DNA of 64,000 nucleotides from Actinomadura rupiterrae (GCF_024172125.1 NZ_JAMZEA010000014.1:62001-126000), one strand, 5' to 3'. Shown: positions 1 through 8,633, counted from the stretch's first letter. Program-made: numbers and translations. The notes: a model not told the origin generated them from the letters alone.

Positions 1-469
1 GCGGCTCGACCGGCACCACCCACTCCCCCGGAACCTGGAGCGTCTGCCGGCTGGTCGCGAGCAGCACCGCGCGGCGGGTGCCGGTCAGCAGCGCGGCCGC
101 CAGCTCGGCACAGGCGTCGATCAGGTGCTCGCAGTTGTCCAGCACGACCAGCGTCGCGCGGTCGCGCAGGTGGTCGGCGATGGCGCGGGAGACCGGCGCG
201 TCCCCCAGGTGCCGCAGCCCGAGCCGATCGGCGACCAGGTGCGGCACCAGCGCCGCGTCGCGCAGCTCGGCCAGCTCGACGAACGCCACGCCGCCCGGGA
301 ACGTCCGTGCCTCCCGCTCGGCGACCCGCGCGGCCAGGCGGGTCTTGCCGACACCGCCCGGCCCGGTCAGCGTGACCAGCCGGGACGTGCTGAGCAGCCG
401 CCGCACCTCGGCGGTCTCCCGCTCGCGGCCGACGAAGCTGGTCACCGCCACCGGCGGCGGCGTGATCAT
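1..469 (-). CDS. STAND-type ATPase, LuxR/AfsR-like regulator (partial, N-terminal part)
   Basis: The reading frame starts at an ATG at 469 and runs off the left edge of the window after about 156 residues. It begins with a short lead (MITPPPVAVTSFVGRERE) followed by a Walker A motif GPGGVGKT near residue 37 and a Walker B-like VVLDNCEHL near residue 113. This order is the standard N-terminus of the actinobacterial predicted ATPases that carry TPR repeats and often a C-terminal LuxR helix-turn-helix. The C-terminal part is outside the window, so the output domain is unknown. An in-frame GTG at 562 would add 31 Ala/Arg/Gly-rich residues. I prefer the ATG because the conserved fold begins directly after it. 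It is divergent from the sigma factor at 849. Confidence 0.75.
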   Translation of the reverse strand, partial: MITPPPVAVTSFVGRERETAEVRRLLSTSRLVTLTGPGGVGKTRLAARVAEREARTFPGGVAFVELAELRDAALVPHLVADRLGLRHLGDAPVSRAIADHLRDRATLVVLDNCEHLIDACAELAAALLTGTRRAVLLATSRQTLQVPGEWVVPVEP

Positions 470-848
470 GACCGCGGGCCGCGCGCGGGCGCCCCGGACG
501 CCCTCCCGGCCCGTCCTGTCGTCCCCATCAGCACCACCCGCTCGGTCGTGACGCGGGTTCACGGTAGTGGACGGCGCGACCGACCGCCAGGCGACCGCGA
601 CCGGCGAAGGGCGGGCGGGCCAGAAGCATGCCCCGGACCGGCGGTCCGCGCCATCGGCAGATCTACGTAGTCACCGCTGCGTGTCCGGTTCGTCAGTTCT
701 ACGGTTGCGCCCCTGGTCAGGGCGCGTCTACCGTGCTCGGACCACGGGACCGTCATGACCTGCGTCACACCGGTCCCGGGCGAGCGGACCCGGGTGGGCG
801 GGCCCGCCGCCGACGGGTCCTGCCGCCTTGGCGGCGGGAGGGATGGCG
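470..848. promoter_or_regulatory. Divergent intergenic region with palindromes
   Basis: This 379-bp gap separates the divergent ATPase and sigma factor genes. No convincing gene is visible. It contains an 8-bp palindrome CTACGTAG at 663-670 and a hairpin with arms GCGCCC/GGGCGC at 707-725. Immediately before the sigma gene there is a GCCGCC-TT-GGCGGC inverted repeat followed by the Shine-Dalgarno-like GGGAGGG at 836-842. Promoters for both genes must lie here, but I cannot assign boxes with confidence. Confidence 0.4.
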
Positions 849-1496
849 ATGCAAATGGAGAGATGCGCGCCGCGAGCCAGAGGGCCCGCAGCGGACGAAC
901 CGGCGCGGAGCGCCAGAGGTCTGCCGGACGCCGATCTGGTCGCGGCCGCGCGGGCGGGCGACGCGGGCGCCTCAGCCGAGCTGTTCGCGCGGCACCACCG
1001 GGCCGTCCTGGCGTACGCGTACGGGCTCGTCCACGACGAGCACACCGCCCAGGACCTGACCAGCGAGGCGTTCGCGCGGACGCTGGCCGCCCTGCGCTCG
1101 GGCGGCGGCCCGGTCACGGGCCTGCGGCCCTACCTGTACGCGGTGGTCCGCAACGCGGCCGTGGACTGGGCACGCAAGGCCCGGCGGACGGTGGTCACCG
1201 ACAAGGTCGGCACCTGGGCCGACGAGTCGCCGGGCGCCGACGCCGCGTCCGCCGGCGGGATCGCCGACGCGGCCGAGCGGGTGACGGTGGTGCGCGCGTT
1301 CCGGTCGCTGCCGCACCGGTGGCAGGTCGTCCTGTGGCACACGGTGATCGAGGACGAGGGCGTCCGCGAGGTGGCGGGAACGCTGGGCCTGAAGCCGGGC
1401 GCGGTGACGCAGCTGTCCTTCCGCGCCCGCGAGGGGCTGCGCCGCGCCTACCGAGCGGCGAGCGCGCCGGACGACCCCTCCGCACCTTCGGCCTGA
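849..1496 (+). CDS. RNA polymerase sigma factor, sigma-70 family (ECF-like)
   Basis: The 215-residue protein has a sigma-70 region 2 (about residues 35-105, from the AELFARHHRAVLAYAYGLV stretch to VRNAAVDWARKARR) and a region 4 (about residues 145-200, with PHRWQVVLWHTVIEDEGV and the helix-turn-helix VREVAGTLGLKPGAVTQLSF). It should direct RNA polymerase to a small regulon. Four in-frame ATGs lie at 828, 843, 849 and 855. GGGAGGG at 836-842 gives the best spacing (6 nt) to 849. No anti-sigma factor follows. The next gene, a Ser/Thr kinase, has its own promoter-like sequence 75-100 bp downstream, so control may be by phosphorylation rather than by a classical anti-sigma partner. That last point is inference. 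Confidence 0.85.
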   Translation: MQMERCAPRARGPAADEPARSARGLPDADLVAAARAGDAGASAELFARHHRAVLAYAYGLVHDEHTAQDLTSEAFARTLAALRSGGGPVTGLRPYLYAVVRNAAVDWARKARRTVVTDKVGTWADESPGADAASAGGIADAAERVTVVRAFRSLPHRWQVVLWHTVIEDEGVREVAGTLGLKPGAVTQLSFRAREGLRRAYRAASAPDDPSAPSA

Positions 1497-1571
1497 ACCG
1501 CCCGGCCATTCCATTTCCGCAAAATAAATCTTCACTCTTTTGACTCGCCATTGACCACACGAAATGGCTAA

Positions 1572-1601
1572 TTGACATTCGTCGCCGCCGCTTTTTATCC
1601 T
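1572..1601 (+). promoter_or_regulatory. Sigma-70-like promoter of the Ser/Thr kinase
   Basis: TTGACA at 1572-1577 and TATCCT at 1596-1601 are separated by 18 bp. They lie in an unusually AT-rich stretch (about 1505-1620) for this genome. The kinase GTG start is 48 bp downstream of the -10 box. Confidence 0.55.
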
Positions 1602-1649
1602 CTCCAGGTTTGTGAATTTCGTTCAGGTCCGGCCGAGGGGAGGAAGCGC

Positions 1650-4127
1650 GTGGCAGCCGAATGGACGGTGCCCGGGTACCGGCGGATGCGGAACCTCGGG
1701 ACCGGCGGCACCGGGCGGGTGGAGCTCGCGGTGGAGACGTCCTCCGGGAAGCCGGTCGCGATCAAGTACCTCGACGGGCGGCTGCTGGCCGACGCCGGGT
1801 TCCGGGCGCGGTTCCGGCGCGAGGCGGCGCTGCTCGCCGACCTCCGGCACGCGCACATCACGCGGCTGCACCGCTATGTCGAGTCGTCCGAGGGCGCCGC
1901 GATCGTCATGGATTTCGTGGACGGCCTGTCCCTCGCCGACCTGCTCCGGCGCGAGGGGCCGCTGCCCGTCCTCGCGGCGCTGGCCACCCTGAAGGGCTCG
2001 CTGCTCGCGCTGGCCGAGGCGCACGAGCGCGACATCGTCCACCGCGACTACAAGCCCGCGAACGTCCTGGTCACCAAGGACGGGACGAGCAAGCTCGTGG
2101 ACTTCGGCATCGCCGTCCGCAGCGCGGCCGAGGAGCTTCCGGCGGGCACCCCCGCCTACATGGCCCCCGAGCAGTGGCAGGGCACGCCCGCCGTCCCGGC
2201 CACCGACGTCTACGCGGCGACCGCCGTCTTCTTCGAATGCCTCACCGGCCGCCGCCCTTACGCGGACGACGAGTTCGCCGCACTGCGGGACCTGCACATC
2301 TCCGGAGCCGTCCCGGCGGCCGAGGTCCCGCCGGAGGTGCGCGAGCTGGTGGACCGCGGCATGGCCAAGGCCCCTGCCGACCGTCCGGCCACCGCGTGGG
2401 AGTTCCTCCGCGAGCTGGAGGAGTGCGCCGTCCGCCGCTACGGCCTCGGCTGGGAGCAGCGCGGCATCGCACTGCTGTCCGGACTCGCCTTCATCAGCAT
2501 CGTCGGAGCCATCGCCCCCGGCGCCAGCACCGCGCCAGGCACCGCAACCACCCGAACGAGACCCCGCGCCCTCAAGCGCCTAGCCACCCCCAAATCCCTG
2601 GCAGCCGTCACCGCCATCGGCCTAGCCATCGGCGCCGCCACCGCCCTACACCCCACCACCTCACAACCCTCAGCATCCCCCCAAGCCCCCACAACCCCAC
2701 CCGCCCCCACCACCCCACGCACCGCCCCCAATCCCCCCGCCAACATGCCCGCGTCCCCCCAGCGCCCCGCAAGCGCAACGGCGCCCCGCACCGGCACAAA
2801 TCCCCCAACCGCCAAAGCCCCCGCCCCGGCCGCCAACCCCATCAACGCAAGTCACGCACCTAGCGGGCCCCCCGTGACCGTCCAACCTCCCGCGCAAGCC
2901 CAACAGCCCAGCGCCACAAAGGTCCCTACTCATGGCGGACACCCACCAACCGCGCCCGCCGGGCCCCCCGTAACCGCGCAGCCACCCGCACCCGCCGGGC
3001 AACCCGTGAACGTTCAGGCGCCCGCACGCGCACAGCAGCCCAGAGACACGCGGCTTCCTACCCGTGACGGACGTCCCACGACGGCGACGGCCCCCGCACC
3101 CACCGGGCAGCCCGCGAGCGCACAGCCTCCCGCGACCGGCGGGCAACCCGTGAACGTTCAGGCGCACGCGCGCGCACGGCAGCCCAGCGATACGCGGCTT
3201 CCTGCTCGTAACGGACGTCCCACGACCGCGACGGCCCCCGCACCCACCGGGCAGCCCACGAGCGCACAGCCTCCCGCGACTGGCAGGCAATCCGTGAACG
3301 TTCAGGCGCACGCGCGCGTCCAGCAGCCCAGCGGCACGCGCGTTCCTGCCCATGACGGACGTCCCACGAGCGCGACGCCTTCGGCGCCCAACGGGCAGCC
3401 CCGGAGCGCACAGGCCCCTGCACCCAGCGGGCAGCCCCTGAGCGCGTGGCCTTCCGCGCCCGGCGGGCGGCCCGTGAACGTTCAGGCGTCCGCACGCGCA
3501 CAGCAGCCCAGCGACACGCGCGTTCCTGCCCATGACGGACGTCCCACGAGCGCGACGGCACCCGCACCCAGCGGACAGCCCGCGAGCGCGCAACCTCCCG
3601 CGCCCGGCGGGCAGACCGTGAATGCCCAGGCACCCGCACACTCGCAGCAGCCCAGCGATACGCGGCTTCCTACCCGTGACGGACGTCCGGCGGGCGCGAC
3701 GGCTCCCGCGGCCGATGGGAAGCCCGGGAGCGCACAGGCTTCCGCGCCCGATGGGCGATCCATGGGCGCGCAGCCTTCCGTGGTCAGTGGCCGGCGGCCT
3801 GCGGGCGGTCGGAAGTCCGTGAACGTTCAGGCGACCGAACGCGTCCAGAAAGCCAGCGATGCGAGGGTTCCTGCTCGTGGGGGACGTCCGACGGCTCCCG
3901 CGGCCGATGGGCGGGCTTCTGGGCGGGTGGAGCGGCGTGAGGTCGGGACGGTCTCGGGGCGTTCGCAGCGGGCTGGTGCGTCGCCGTCGGGTTCGGAGGC
4001 GGCGCAGTCGAATGGTGGTGGCGAGGCTCGGCATGCGCGGGCGTCGGCGTCCGGGCGGGGTTCGTCCGGTTCCGCGGGTGAGCGGGACGAGCGGCCCCGG
4101 GTGACCGTTCGGGGACATGCGGGTTAG
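1650..4127 (+). CDS. Serine/threonine protein kinase with repeat-rich C-terminal tail
   Basis: The N-terminal about 265 residues are a PknB-like kinase: glycine loop GTGGTG (17-22), VAIK lysine K39, catalytic HRD at 131-133 (as HRDYKPAN, Tyr replacing the usual Leu), DFG at 151-153 and MAPEQW. One or two hydrophobic segments follow (GLAFISIVGAIAP and KSLAAVTAIGLAIGAATAL), suggesting a membrane-anchored cytoplasmic kinase. The remaining more than 500 residues are Pro/Ala/Gln-rich and contain at least six copies of a 48-residue repeat. I chose the GTG at 1650 because GGGGAGGA at 1637-1644 precedes it and the kinase fold begins at once. The gene converges on the histidine kinase and overlaps its 3' end by 4 bp. 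An extracellular position of the tail is inference from the hydrophobic segments. Confidence 0.88.
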   Translation: MAAEWTVPGYRRMRNLGTGGTGRVELAVETSSGKPVAIKYLDGRLLADAGFRARFRREAALLADLRHAHITRLHRYVESSEGAAIVMDFVDGLSLADLLRREGPLPVLAALATLKGSLLALAEAHERDIVHRDYKPANVLVTKDGTSKLVDFGIAVRSAAEELPAGTPAYMAPEQWQGTPAVPATDVYAATAVFFECLTGRRPYADDEFAALRDLHISGAVPAAEVPPEVRELVDRGMAKAPADRPATAWEFLRELEECAVRRYGLGWEQRGIALLSGLAFISIVGAIAPGASTAPGTATTRTRPRALKRLATPKSLAAVTAIGLAIGAATALHPTTSQPSASPQAPTTPPAPTTPRTAPNPPANMPASPQRPASATAPRTGTNPPTAKAPAPAANPINASHAPSGPPVTVQPPAQAQQPSATKVPTHGGHPPTAPAGPPVTAQPPAPAGQPVNVQAPARAQQPRDTRLPTRDGRPTTATAPAPTGQPASAQPPATGGQPVNVQAHARARQPSDTRLPARNGRPTTATAPAPTGQPTSAQPPATGRQSVNVQAHARVQQPSGTRVPAHDGRPTSATPSAPNGQPRSAQAPAPSGQPLSAWPSAPGGRPVNVQASARAQQPSDTRVPAHDGRPTSATAPAPSGQPASAQPPAPGGQTVNAQAPAHSQQPSDTRLPTRDGRPAGATAPAADGKPGSAQASAPDGRSMGAQPSVVSGRRPAGGRKSVNVQATERVQKASDARVPARGGRPTAPAADGRASGRVERREVGTVSGRSQRAGASPSGSEAAQSNGGGEARHARASASGRGSSGSAGERDERPRVTVRGHAG
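2865..3860 (+). repeat. 144-bp in-frame tandem repeats in the kinase tail
   Basis: The landmark GTGAACGTTCAGG (or a close variant) recurs at 3006, 3150, 3294, 3474, 3618 and 3819. The spacing is 144 bp, with one 36-bp extra subunit (180) and one longer step (201). The encoded unit is 48 residues, of the form GQPVNVQA...QQPSDTRLP...DGRPT...GQPASAQPPA. The landmark contains the perfect palindrome TGAACGTTCA and a GTT valine codon that is rare here, so the copies are either recent or selected at the DNA level. Confidence 0.85.
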
Positions 4128-5140
4128 TCGGCTAGGGGGAGGGTGAGGACGAAGTGGGCGCCGCCCTTGTGGTCGGCGGCGTAGAGGTCGCCGCCGTAGC
4201 GGCGGGCGATCTGGCGGGCTATGGGGAGGCCGAGGCCGCTGCCGCCTGGGTCGCGGCGGCGGGCGTCGTCCAGGCGGACGAAGCGCTCGAAGACCCGCTC
4301 GGCCTCGGCGGGGTCGATGCCGGGGCCGTCGTCGACGACCTCCAGGAAGGCGTGCGGCGGCCGGACGGTGACGCTGACGTGGACGTTGCGGGCATGCCGG
4401 GCGGCGTTGGCCAGCAGGTTCCCCAGGACGCGGGCCAGCCGGATCCGGGAGGCGAGCACGACCGCGCCGGGCGCGAGGTCGGTGGTCACGGCGAGGCCGG
4501 CGGGGACGCGGGCGACCTCCTCAGCGACCAGCCGGGACAGGTCGACCGAGTTGACCGTCGCCTCGGCGCCCGCGTCCAGCCGGGTCAGCTCCAGCAGGTC
4601 GTCGACGATCTCGCCGAGCCGCAGCGCGTCGGCGAGCAGCGCGCGCAGCACCGGCGCGGGGTCCTCGGCGGCGGCGTCCTCCAGCCGGGTGACCAGGCCG
4701 GTGATCGGGCCGCGCAGGTCGTGCGAGGCGTCGGCGACGAAGCGGCGCTCGCGCTCCACGACGCGCTGCACCTGGTCGGCCCACGCGTTCGCGGCGCGGC
4801 CGAGCGCCTCGATCTCGTCGCCGGTCGCCGGGACGCGCAGCCTGGCGGTCAGGTCCACCTCGTCCGCGGCGGCGAGGGCGTTGCGCATCGCGGCGACCGG
4901 ACGGAGAGCGCGCCCGCAGATCCGGACCGTCGCGTAGGCCACCAGCGCGACCACGGCCAGCGCGCCGAGCAGGCCCAGCGCCGTCCCGAGGGCCGGGTTC
5001 GGGCTTAGGAGGCCGAGCGTCAGCGCGGCGGCGATCGCGAGGACCGCCGTCACCGGGACGGTCAGCGCGAGCAGCCGCCGGCGCGTGGCGCCGAGGGGCG
5101 GTCGGGCCGGATCCCGCGATCCACGCACAAGTCCCCCCAT
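4124..5140 (-). CDS. Two-component sensor histidine kinase (orphan)
   Basis: This is a 338-residue membrane histidine kinase. Two hydrophobic segments lie near residues 25-45 and 50-75, followed by a HAMP-like linker. The H-box FVADASHDLRGPITGL carries the phospho-accepting His, followed by the N-box NLLANAARHA, G1 DDGPGI and G2 GSGLGLPIA of a HATPase_c domain. The sensor part between the membrane segments is very short, so it may sense membrane state or work with a partner. No response regulator gene is adjacent. An alternative GTG start four codons downstream has a better Shine-Dalgarno (GGGGGGA). The stop overlaps the kinase stop on the other strand. Confidence 0.88.
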   Translation of the reverse strand: MGGLVRGSRDPARPPLGATRRRLLALTVPVTAVLAIAAALTLGLLSPNPALGTALGLLGALAVVALVAYATVRICGRALRPVAAMRNALAAADEVDLTARLRVPATGDEIEALGRAANAWADQVQRVVERERRFVADASHDLRGPITGLVTRLEDAAAEDPAPVLRALLADALRLGEIVDDLLELTRLDAGAEATVNSVDLSRLVAEEVARVPAGLAVTTDLAPGAVVLASRIRLARVLGNLLANAARHARNVHVSVTVRPPHAFLEVVDDGPGIDPAEAERVFERFVRLDDARRRDPGGSGLGLPIARQIARRYGGDLYAADHKGGAHFVLTLPLAD

Positions 5141-5212
5141 ACCAGGCAGGATTCCCCGCCGGAGGCCCGGCGCCCTGCGTGCTGACCGTCCCCAGCCCGA
5201 ATCTTGACCCGC

Positions 5213-5428
5213 TCAGGAATCGGCGGAGTCCGCTGTTCGGCGGCGGTGGGTGCCCGGTGTGTCCTGGGAGCCGCGGCTGAGCCGGGCGAGCAGGCGGGCC
5301 AGGGTCCGCAGATAGGTGTCGCGGGCCGCGCCGGAGTCCTCCAGCATCGCGAGCGCCTCGTCGATCTCCTCGGCGGTCAGGCCCGTCCACCTCGTGCCGT
5401 ACCGGTCCCACAGCGCGGAGCGGTCCAT
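5213..5428 (-). CDS. Small hypothetical protein (71 aa)
   Basis: The 71-residue product (MDRSALWDRYGTRWTGLTAE...) is not recognised. It starts at an ATG preceded by the strong Shine-Dalgarno AGAAGGAGGG about 6 nt upstream, and it is rich in Ala/Leu/Arg helices through the middle (EEIDEALAMLEDSGAARDTY, then TLARLLARLS). The C-terminus is polar. It lies 72 bp upstream of the histidine kinase on the same strand, so the two may be co-transcribed. The ribosome binding site is the main reason to believe it. Confidence 0.55.
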   Translation of the reverse strand: MDRSALWDRYGTRWTGLTAEEIDEALAMLEDSGAARDTYLRTLARLLARLSRGSQDTPGTHRRRTADSADS

Positions 5429-5631
5429 CCGTCCCTCCTTCTCCCGCGCGCCCGAAATGCACGGGCGCGCCTGCGTCGTCACCATCGAGGAGGGGAAGGG
5501 CGGCGTGCGGCGGCGGACTCGGCCACCCCCGGACGCGAGACCGCGCGCCGCAGCCGTCACCAAGTACAGCGAGTGGCGGCGGTTGCGATATCCGTGAGAT
5601 CTGACATCACCGATTCCCATACTCTGCGGGT

Positions 5632-6516
5632 ATGGAGGCACGGCATCTCCGGTACGCGCTGGCCCTCGCCGAGCACGCGCACTTCGGCCGGGCGGCGGCG
5701 GCCCTGGGCATCGCGCAGCCGCCGCTGTCCCGGCAGATCGCCGACCTGGAGCGGGAGCTCGGCACGCCGCTGTTCCGGCGCACCGGCCACGGGGTCTTCC
5801 CAACGGCGGCCGGCGAGGCGCTGCTGGCGCGGGCCCGGGCCGTCGTGGCGGAGCTGGAGGCGATCGGCGGCGACGTCGGGCGGGCGGCGCGCGGCGAGTC
5901 GGGCGAGCTGCGGCTGGCGTTCGTCGGCTCGGCGCTGGCCGACCTGCTCCCGACCGTCCTCACCCGGTTCGGGACCGAGCGCCCGCGGGTCCGGCTGCGG
6001 CTCCAGGAGCGCTCGTCCGCCGGTTGCGCGGTCGCGCTGGCGGACGGCGCGGTCGACGCGATCGTCACCCGGGGCGCGCCGCGCGGTCCCGGCGCGGAGC
6101 GGACGCGGTCGGTCGTCGTCGGCCACGACCGCTTGGTGGCGCTCGTCCCGCGCGGCCATCCGCTCGCCGGGGCCGGGCCGCTGCGGCGCGACCGGCTGCG
6201 CGGGCAGACGCTCATCACCGCCCCGCCGGACGAGGAGCCCGCGACGGCCGACACGATGCCCGCCTTCAAGGCCGGGCGGATCGTCCACGCGCACGACGTG
6301 CACACCATCGCCGGGCTGGTCGCGTGCGGGGTCGGCCTCGGGCTCGGGCCGTCCTGCGTGCGGCGGGTGATCCGCTCGGACGTCCTGGTCCGGGAGCTGG
6401 ACCCGCCGGCCGAGCTGCCGCCGCTCGTGCTCTCCCACCGCGACGACGACCCGCCGTCCCCGGTTCTGGAGGCGTTCCTGTCGGTCCTCTGGCAGCTACG
6501 CGTGCCGCCCCGGTAG
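5632..6516 (+). CDS. LysR-family transcriptional regulator
   Basis: The 294-residue protein opens with the LysR winged helix (MEARHLRYALALAEHAHFGR, then AAAALGIAQPPLSRQIADLE) and continues with a periplasmic-binding-like effector domain. The helix-turn-helix carries the family signature A-LGIAQPPLSRQI. LysR proteins usually regulate a divergent neighbour. Here the divergent small gene at 5213-5428 is 203 bp away and is the only local candidate. The effector is not predictable from sequence. Confidence 0.9.
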   Translation: MEARHLRYALALAEHAHFGRAAAALGIAQPPLSRQIADLERELGTPLFRRTGHGVFPTAAGEALLARARAVVAELEAIGGDVGRAARGESGELRLAFVGSALADLLPTVLTRFGTERPRVRLRLQERSSAGCAVALADGAVDAIVTRGAPRGPGAERTRSVVVGHDRLVALVPRGHPLAGAGPLRRDRLRGQTLITAPPDEEPATADTMPAFKAGRIVHAHDVHTIAGLVACGVGLGLGPSCVRRVIRSDVLVRELDPPAELPPLVLSHRDDDPPSPVLEAFLSVLWQLRVPPR

Positions 6517-6535
6517 GGCCGCCTCGCCTTCTCCA

Positions 6536-6613
6536 GGCCGGTCAGTGCCGCGCCTGCTTCAGGCCGGTCGGTGCTGCGCCTTCTCCGGGCCGGTCAGTGC
6601 TGCGCCTGCTTGA
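6536..6613. repeat. Three 26-bp tandem repeats over the DUF4142 stop codon
   Basis: Units at 6536-6561, 6562-6587 and 6588-6613 all begin GGCCGGTC and continue with a diverged GTG-TGCGCC-TTC core. The third unit includes the stop codon of the DUF4142 gene (6594-6596), so the array looks like outward duplication of that gene's 3' end into the spacer. Confidence 0.75.
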
Positions 6614-7154
6614 GGATGTCGAGGTGCTTCTGCATCTCGGGGATCGCCTGCTGGGCCATGCCCTTCACCACCGGGTCGGAGCCGTGGTTCACCTCGTACT
6701 GGGTCATCCCGATCGCCTGCTGATGATCCGTGATCAGGTCGGCGACCAGTTCGTTGTCGAAGGCCGGCCCGGTGAGCCCGGCGAGCTCCTGGCGCTTGGC
6801 CGCCTGCTCGGCCGTGGGCCCCGGCGGGAGCTTGACGTCGAGGCGGTGCGCGGTGGTGACGAGCGACTGCTCCATCTGGGTGTGGGCGTCCACCAGCATC
6901 GCGCCCTCGGACTGCACCTGCGGGCTGGTGCTCTTGCTGCGCGCCAGCTCGCCCAGCTCGCCCTCGGCGAGGTTGCCCTGGTGGGCCTGGCCGAGCCAGG
7001 TCCGGTCCTGCGCGGTGAGCTGACCGGTGGGCAGCGGCCGCACCGGCGAGGACGACGGCTGGGCGGCCGGCGCGCTCGCGCCGTAGCCGCAGGCCGCGCC
7101 CGCCATCACGATCACGGCCGCCGCGGCGGCCGCGGGCCATCGGGTGATCGACAT
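6594..7154 (-). CDS. DUF4142 family lipoprotein
   Basis: The 186-residue protein has a short charged N-terminus, a hydrophobic segment and a lipobox-like AGAAC with Cys22, so it is probably an exported lipoprotein. The mature part is the helical DUF4142 domain: LTAQDRTWLGQAHQGNLAEG near the start, a QMEQSLVTTAHRL helix in the middle, and LITDHQQAIGMTQYEVNHG near the end. The family is ferritin-like in predicted architecture and often stress-associated. Its function is unproven. It is divergent from the GAF-PP2C phosphatase gene with a 150-bp spacer. Its 3' end is duplicated downstream (see the repeat at 6536-6613). Confidence 0.85.
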   Translation of the reverse strand: MSITRWPAAAAAAVIVMAGAACGYGASAPAAQPSSSPVRPLPTGQLTAQDRTWLGQAHQGNLAEGELGELARSKSTSPQVQSEGAMLVDAHTQMEQSLVTTAHRLDVKLPPGPTAEQAAKRQELAGLTGPAFDNELVADLITDHQQAIGMTQYEVNHGSDPVVKGMAQQAIPEMQKHLDILKQAQH

Positions 7155-7304
7155 GATCGGTTCACCTCACTCCCTCTCCTGATACCTGTCCCGCACCCGG
7201 GCGTTAAACGCGGCGGAAGCCGGGAAGGCACCCGGGATCACCCATGCGAAGGCACAGATCTGGAAAACCACGTTCAGGCCCCCGCGACCAGGAGGATCGT
7301 CACG

Positions 7305-8570
7305 ATGTGGTCCAGCCGCTCGGCCGCATCTACAGTTGACGCCGTGAGGAAATCGACCGCCCGTTTGGGTGAGGTCATTCGAAAGCTGGAGAACATCCAG
7401 GCGTTCACCGACGAGGCGTTCTCCCGCATGAACGTGGAGGAGTTCCTCGACACCCTGCTGGAGCGCGTCCAGGAGACCCTGGAGGTCGACACCGCGGCCG
7501 TCCTGCTGCTGGACCGCCCGGGCGGGCACCTGGTGGCGACGGCCGCGAGGGGACTGGAGGAGGAGGTCGTCCAGGCCGCGCGGGTGCCGGTCGGGCAGGG
7601 CTTCGCGGGCCGGATCGCCGCCGAGCGGCGCCCGGTCGTCATCGAGGACGTCCCCACGGCCCACGTGTTCAACACCCTGCTCATCGAGCGGGGCCTGCGC
7701 GCGATGCTCGGCGTCCCGCTGATCTCGGCCGGCCGGCTGCTGGGCGTCCTGCATGTCGGGACGACCACGCCGCGCCGGTTCACCGAGGAGGACACCGAAC
7801 TCCTCCAGGTCGCGGCCGGACGGGCGGCGACGGCCGTCCAGGCGCTTCTCGGGCAGTCCGAACGCGCCGCCGCCCTGGAGCTGCAGCGCAGCCTCGTCCC
7901 GGCGGCGCCGCCCGCGCTGCCCGGGCTGGAGCTGGCGGCCCGCTACCGTCCGGGCGCGGCGGACGTCGGCGGCGACTGGTACGACGTGTTCCCGCTGCCC
8001 TCCGGGGACGTCGGCATCGTCATGGGCGACGTCGCCGGGCACGGGCTCGGGGCCGCCGTCGTGATGGGCCGGATGCGCAGCGCCCTGCGCGCTTACGCGC
8101 TGGAGACCACCGACCCGGCCGTGGTGCTGAACAAGCTCGACCGCAAGATGCAGCATTTCGAGCCGACCGCGACGGCGACCGTCCTGTACGCGGTCTGGGA
8201 TCCCGCCCGGGAGCGGATGCGGTTGTCCTCCGCCGGCCACTACCCCCCGATCCTGGCTTTGCCGGACGGCCCGTCGAGTCCTGTCGAGATGCCGAGCGAC
8301 GTCCTCATCGGCCTGGACGACACGGTCCCTCGGCGCAGCGTCACGCTCGAACTGCCGCCGGGCGCCGTCCTGGCCTTCTACACCGACGGCCTGATCGAAC
8401 GCCGCAACGCCTCGATCAGCGACGGCGTCGCGCGGCTGTGCGCGGCGATGCGCGCCGGCCCGCCGGAGCTGGTCAGCGCGTCCGTGATGGGCGCGATGAT
8501 CGGCCGCCACCAGGCCGAGGACGACGTCGCCCTCCTGGTCATGCGCCGCGCCGCCGAAGGCATCGCCTGA
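7305..8570 (+). CDS. GAF domain PP2C/SpoIIE-type serine phosphatase
   Basis: The 421-residue protein has a GAF domain (about residues 30-180) followed by a SpoIIE/RsbU-type PP2C phosphatase. The phosphatase motifs are all present: GGDWYDV, VMGDVAGHG with the metal-binding Asp, FYTDGLIERR and the terminal EDDVALLVM. In actinomycetes these proteins dephosphorylate anti-anti-sigma factors in partner-switching networks after sensing through GAF. No anti-sigma or STAS gene lies next to it, so partners are elsewhere. The ATG at 7305 is preceded by AGGAGG at about 7289. A GTG 13 codons later is possible. Confidence 0.88.
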   Translation: MWSSRSAASTVDAVRKSTARLGEVIRKLENIQAFTDEAFSRMNVEEFLDTLLERVQETLEVDTAAVLLLDRPGGHLVATAARGLEEEVVQAARVPVGQGFAGRIAAERRPVVIEDVPTAHVFNTLLIERGLRAMLGVPLISAGRLLGVLHVGTTTPRRFTEEDTELLQVAAGRAATAVQALLGQSERAAALELQRSLVPAAPPALPGLELAARYRPGAADVGGDWYDVFPLPSGDVGIVMGDVAGHGLGAAVVMGRMRSALRAYALETTDPAVVLNKLDRKMQHFEPTATATVLYAVWDPARERMRLSSAGHYPPILALPDGPSSPVEMPSDVLIGLDDTVPRRSVTLELPPGAVLAFYTDGLIERRNASISDGVARLCAAMRAGPPELVSASVMGAMIGRHQAEDDVALLVMRRAAEGIA

Positions 8571-8633
8571 CATTCGGCGGTCCCGGGTCGTCGTATCGGC
8601 GAGAAGCCGAGATTCCAAAGGGAAGGCATAGCG

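Noticed and set aside
6024..7304. Long upstream extension of the PP2C phosphatase frame
   Set aside because: The extension runs opposite the DUF4142 gene and through the LysR gene in another frame. The GAF domain starts shortly after ATG 7305, which has a good ribosome binding site.
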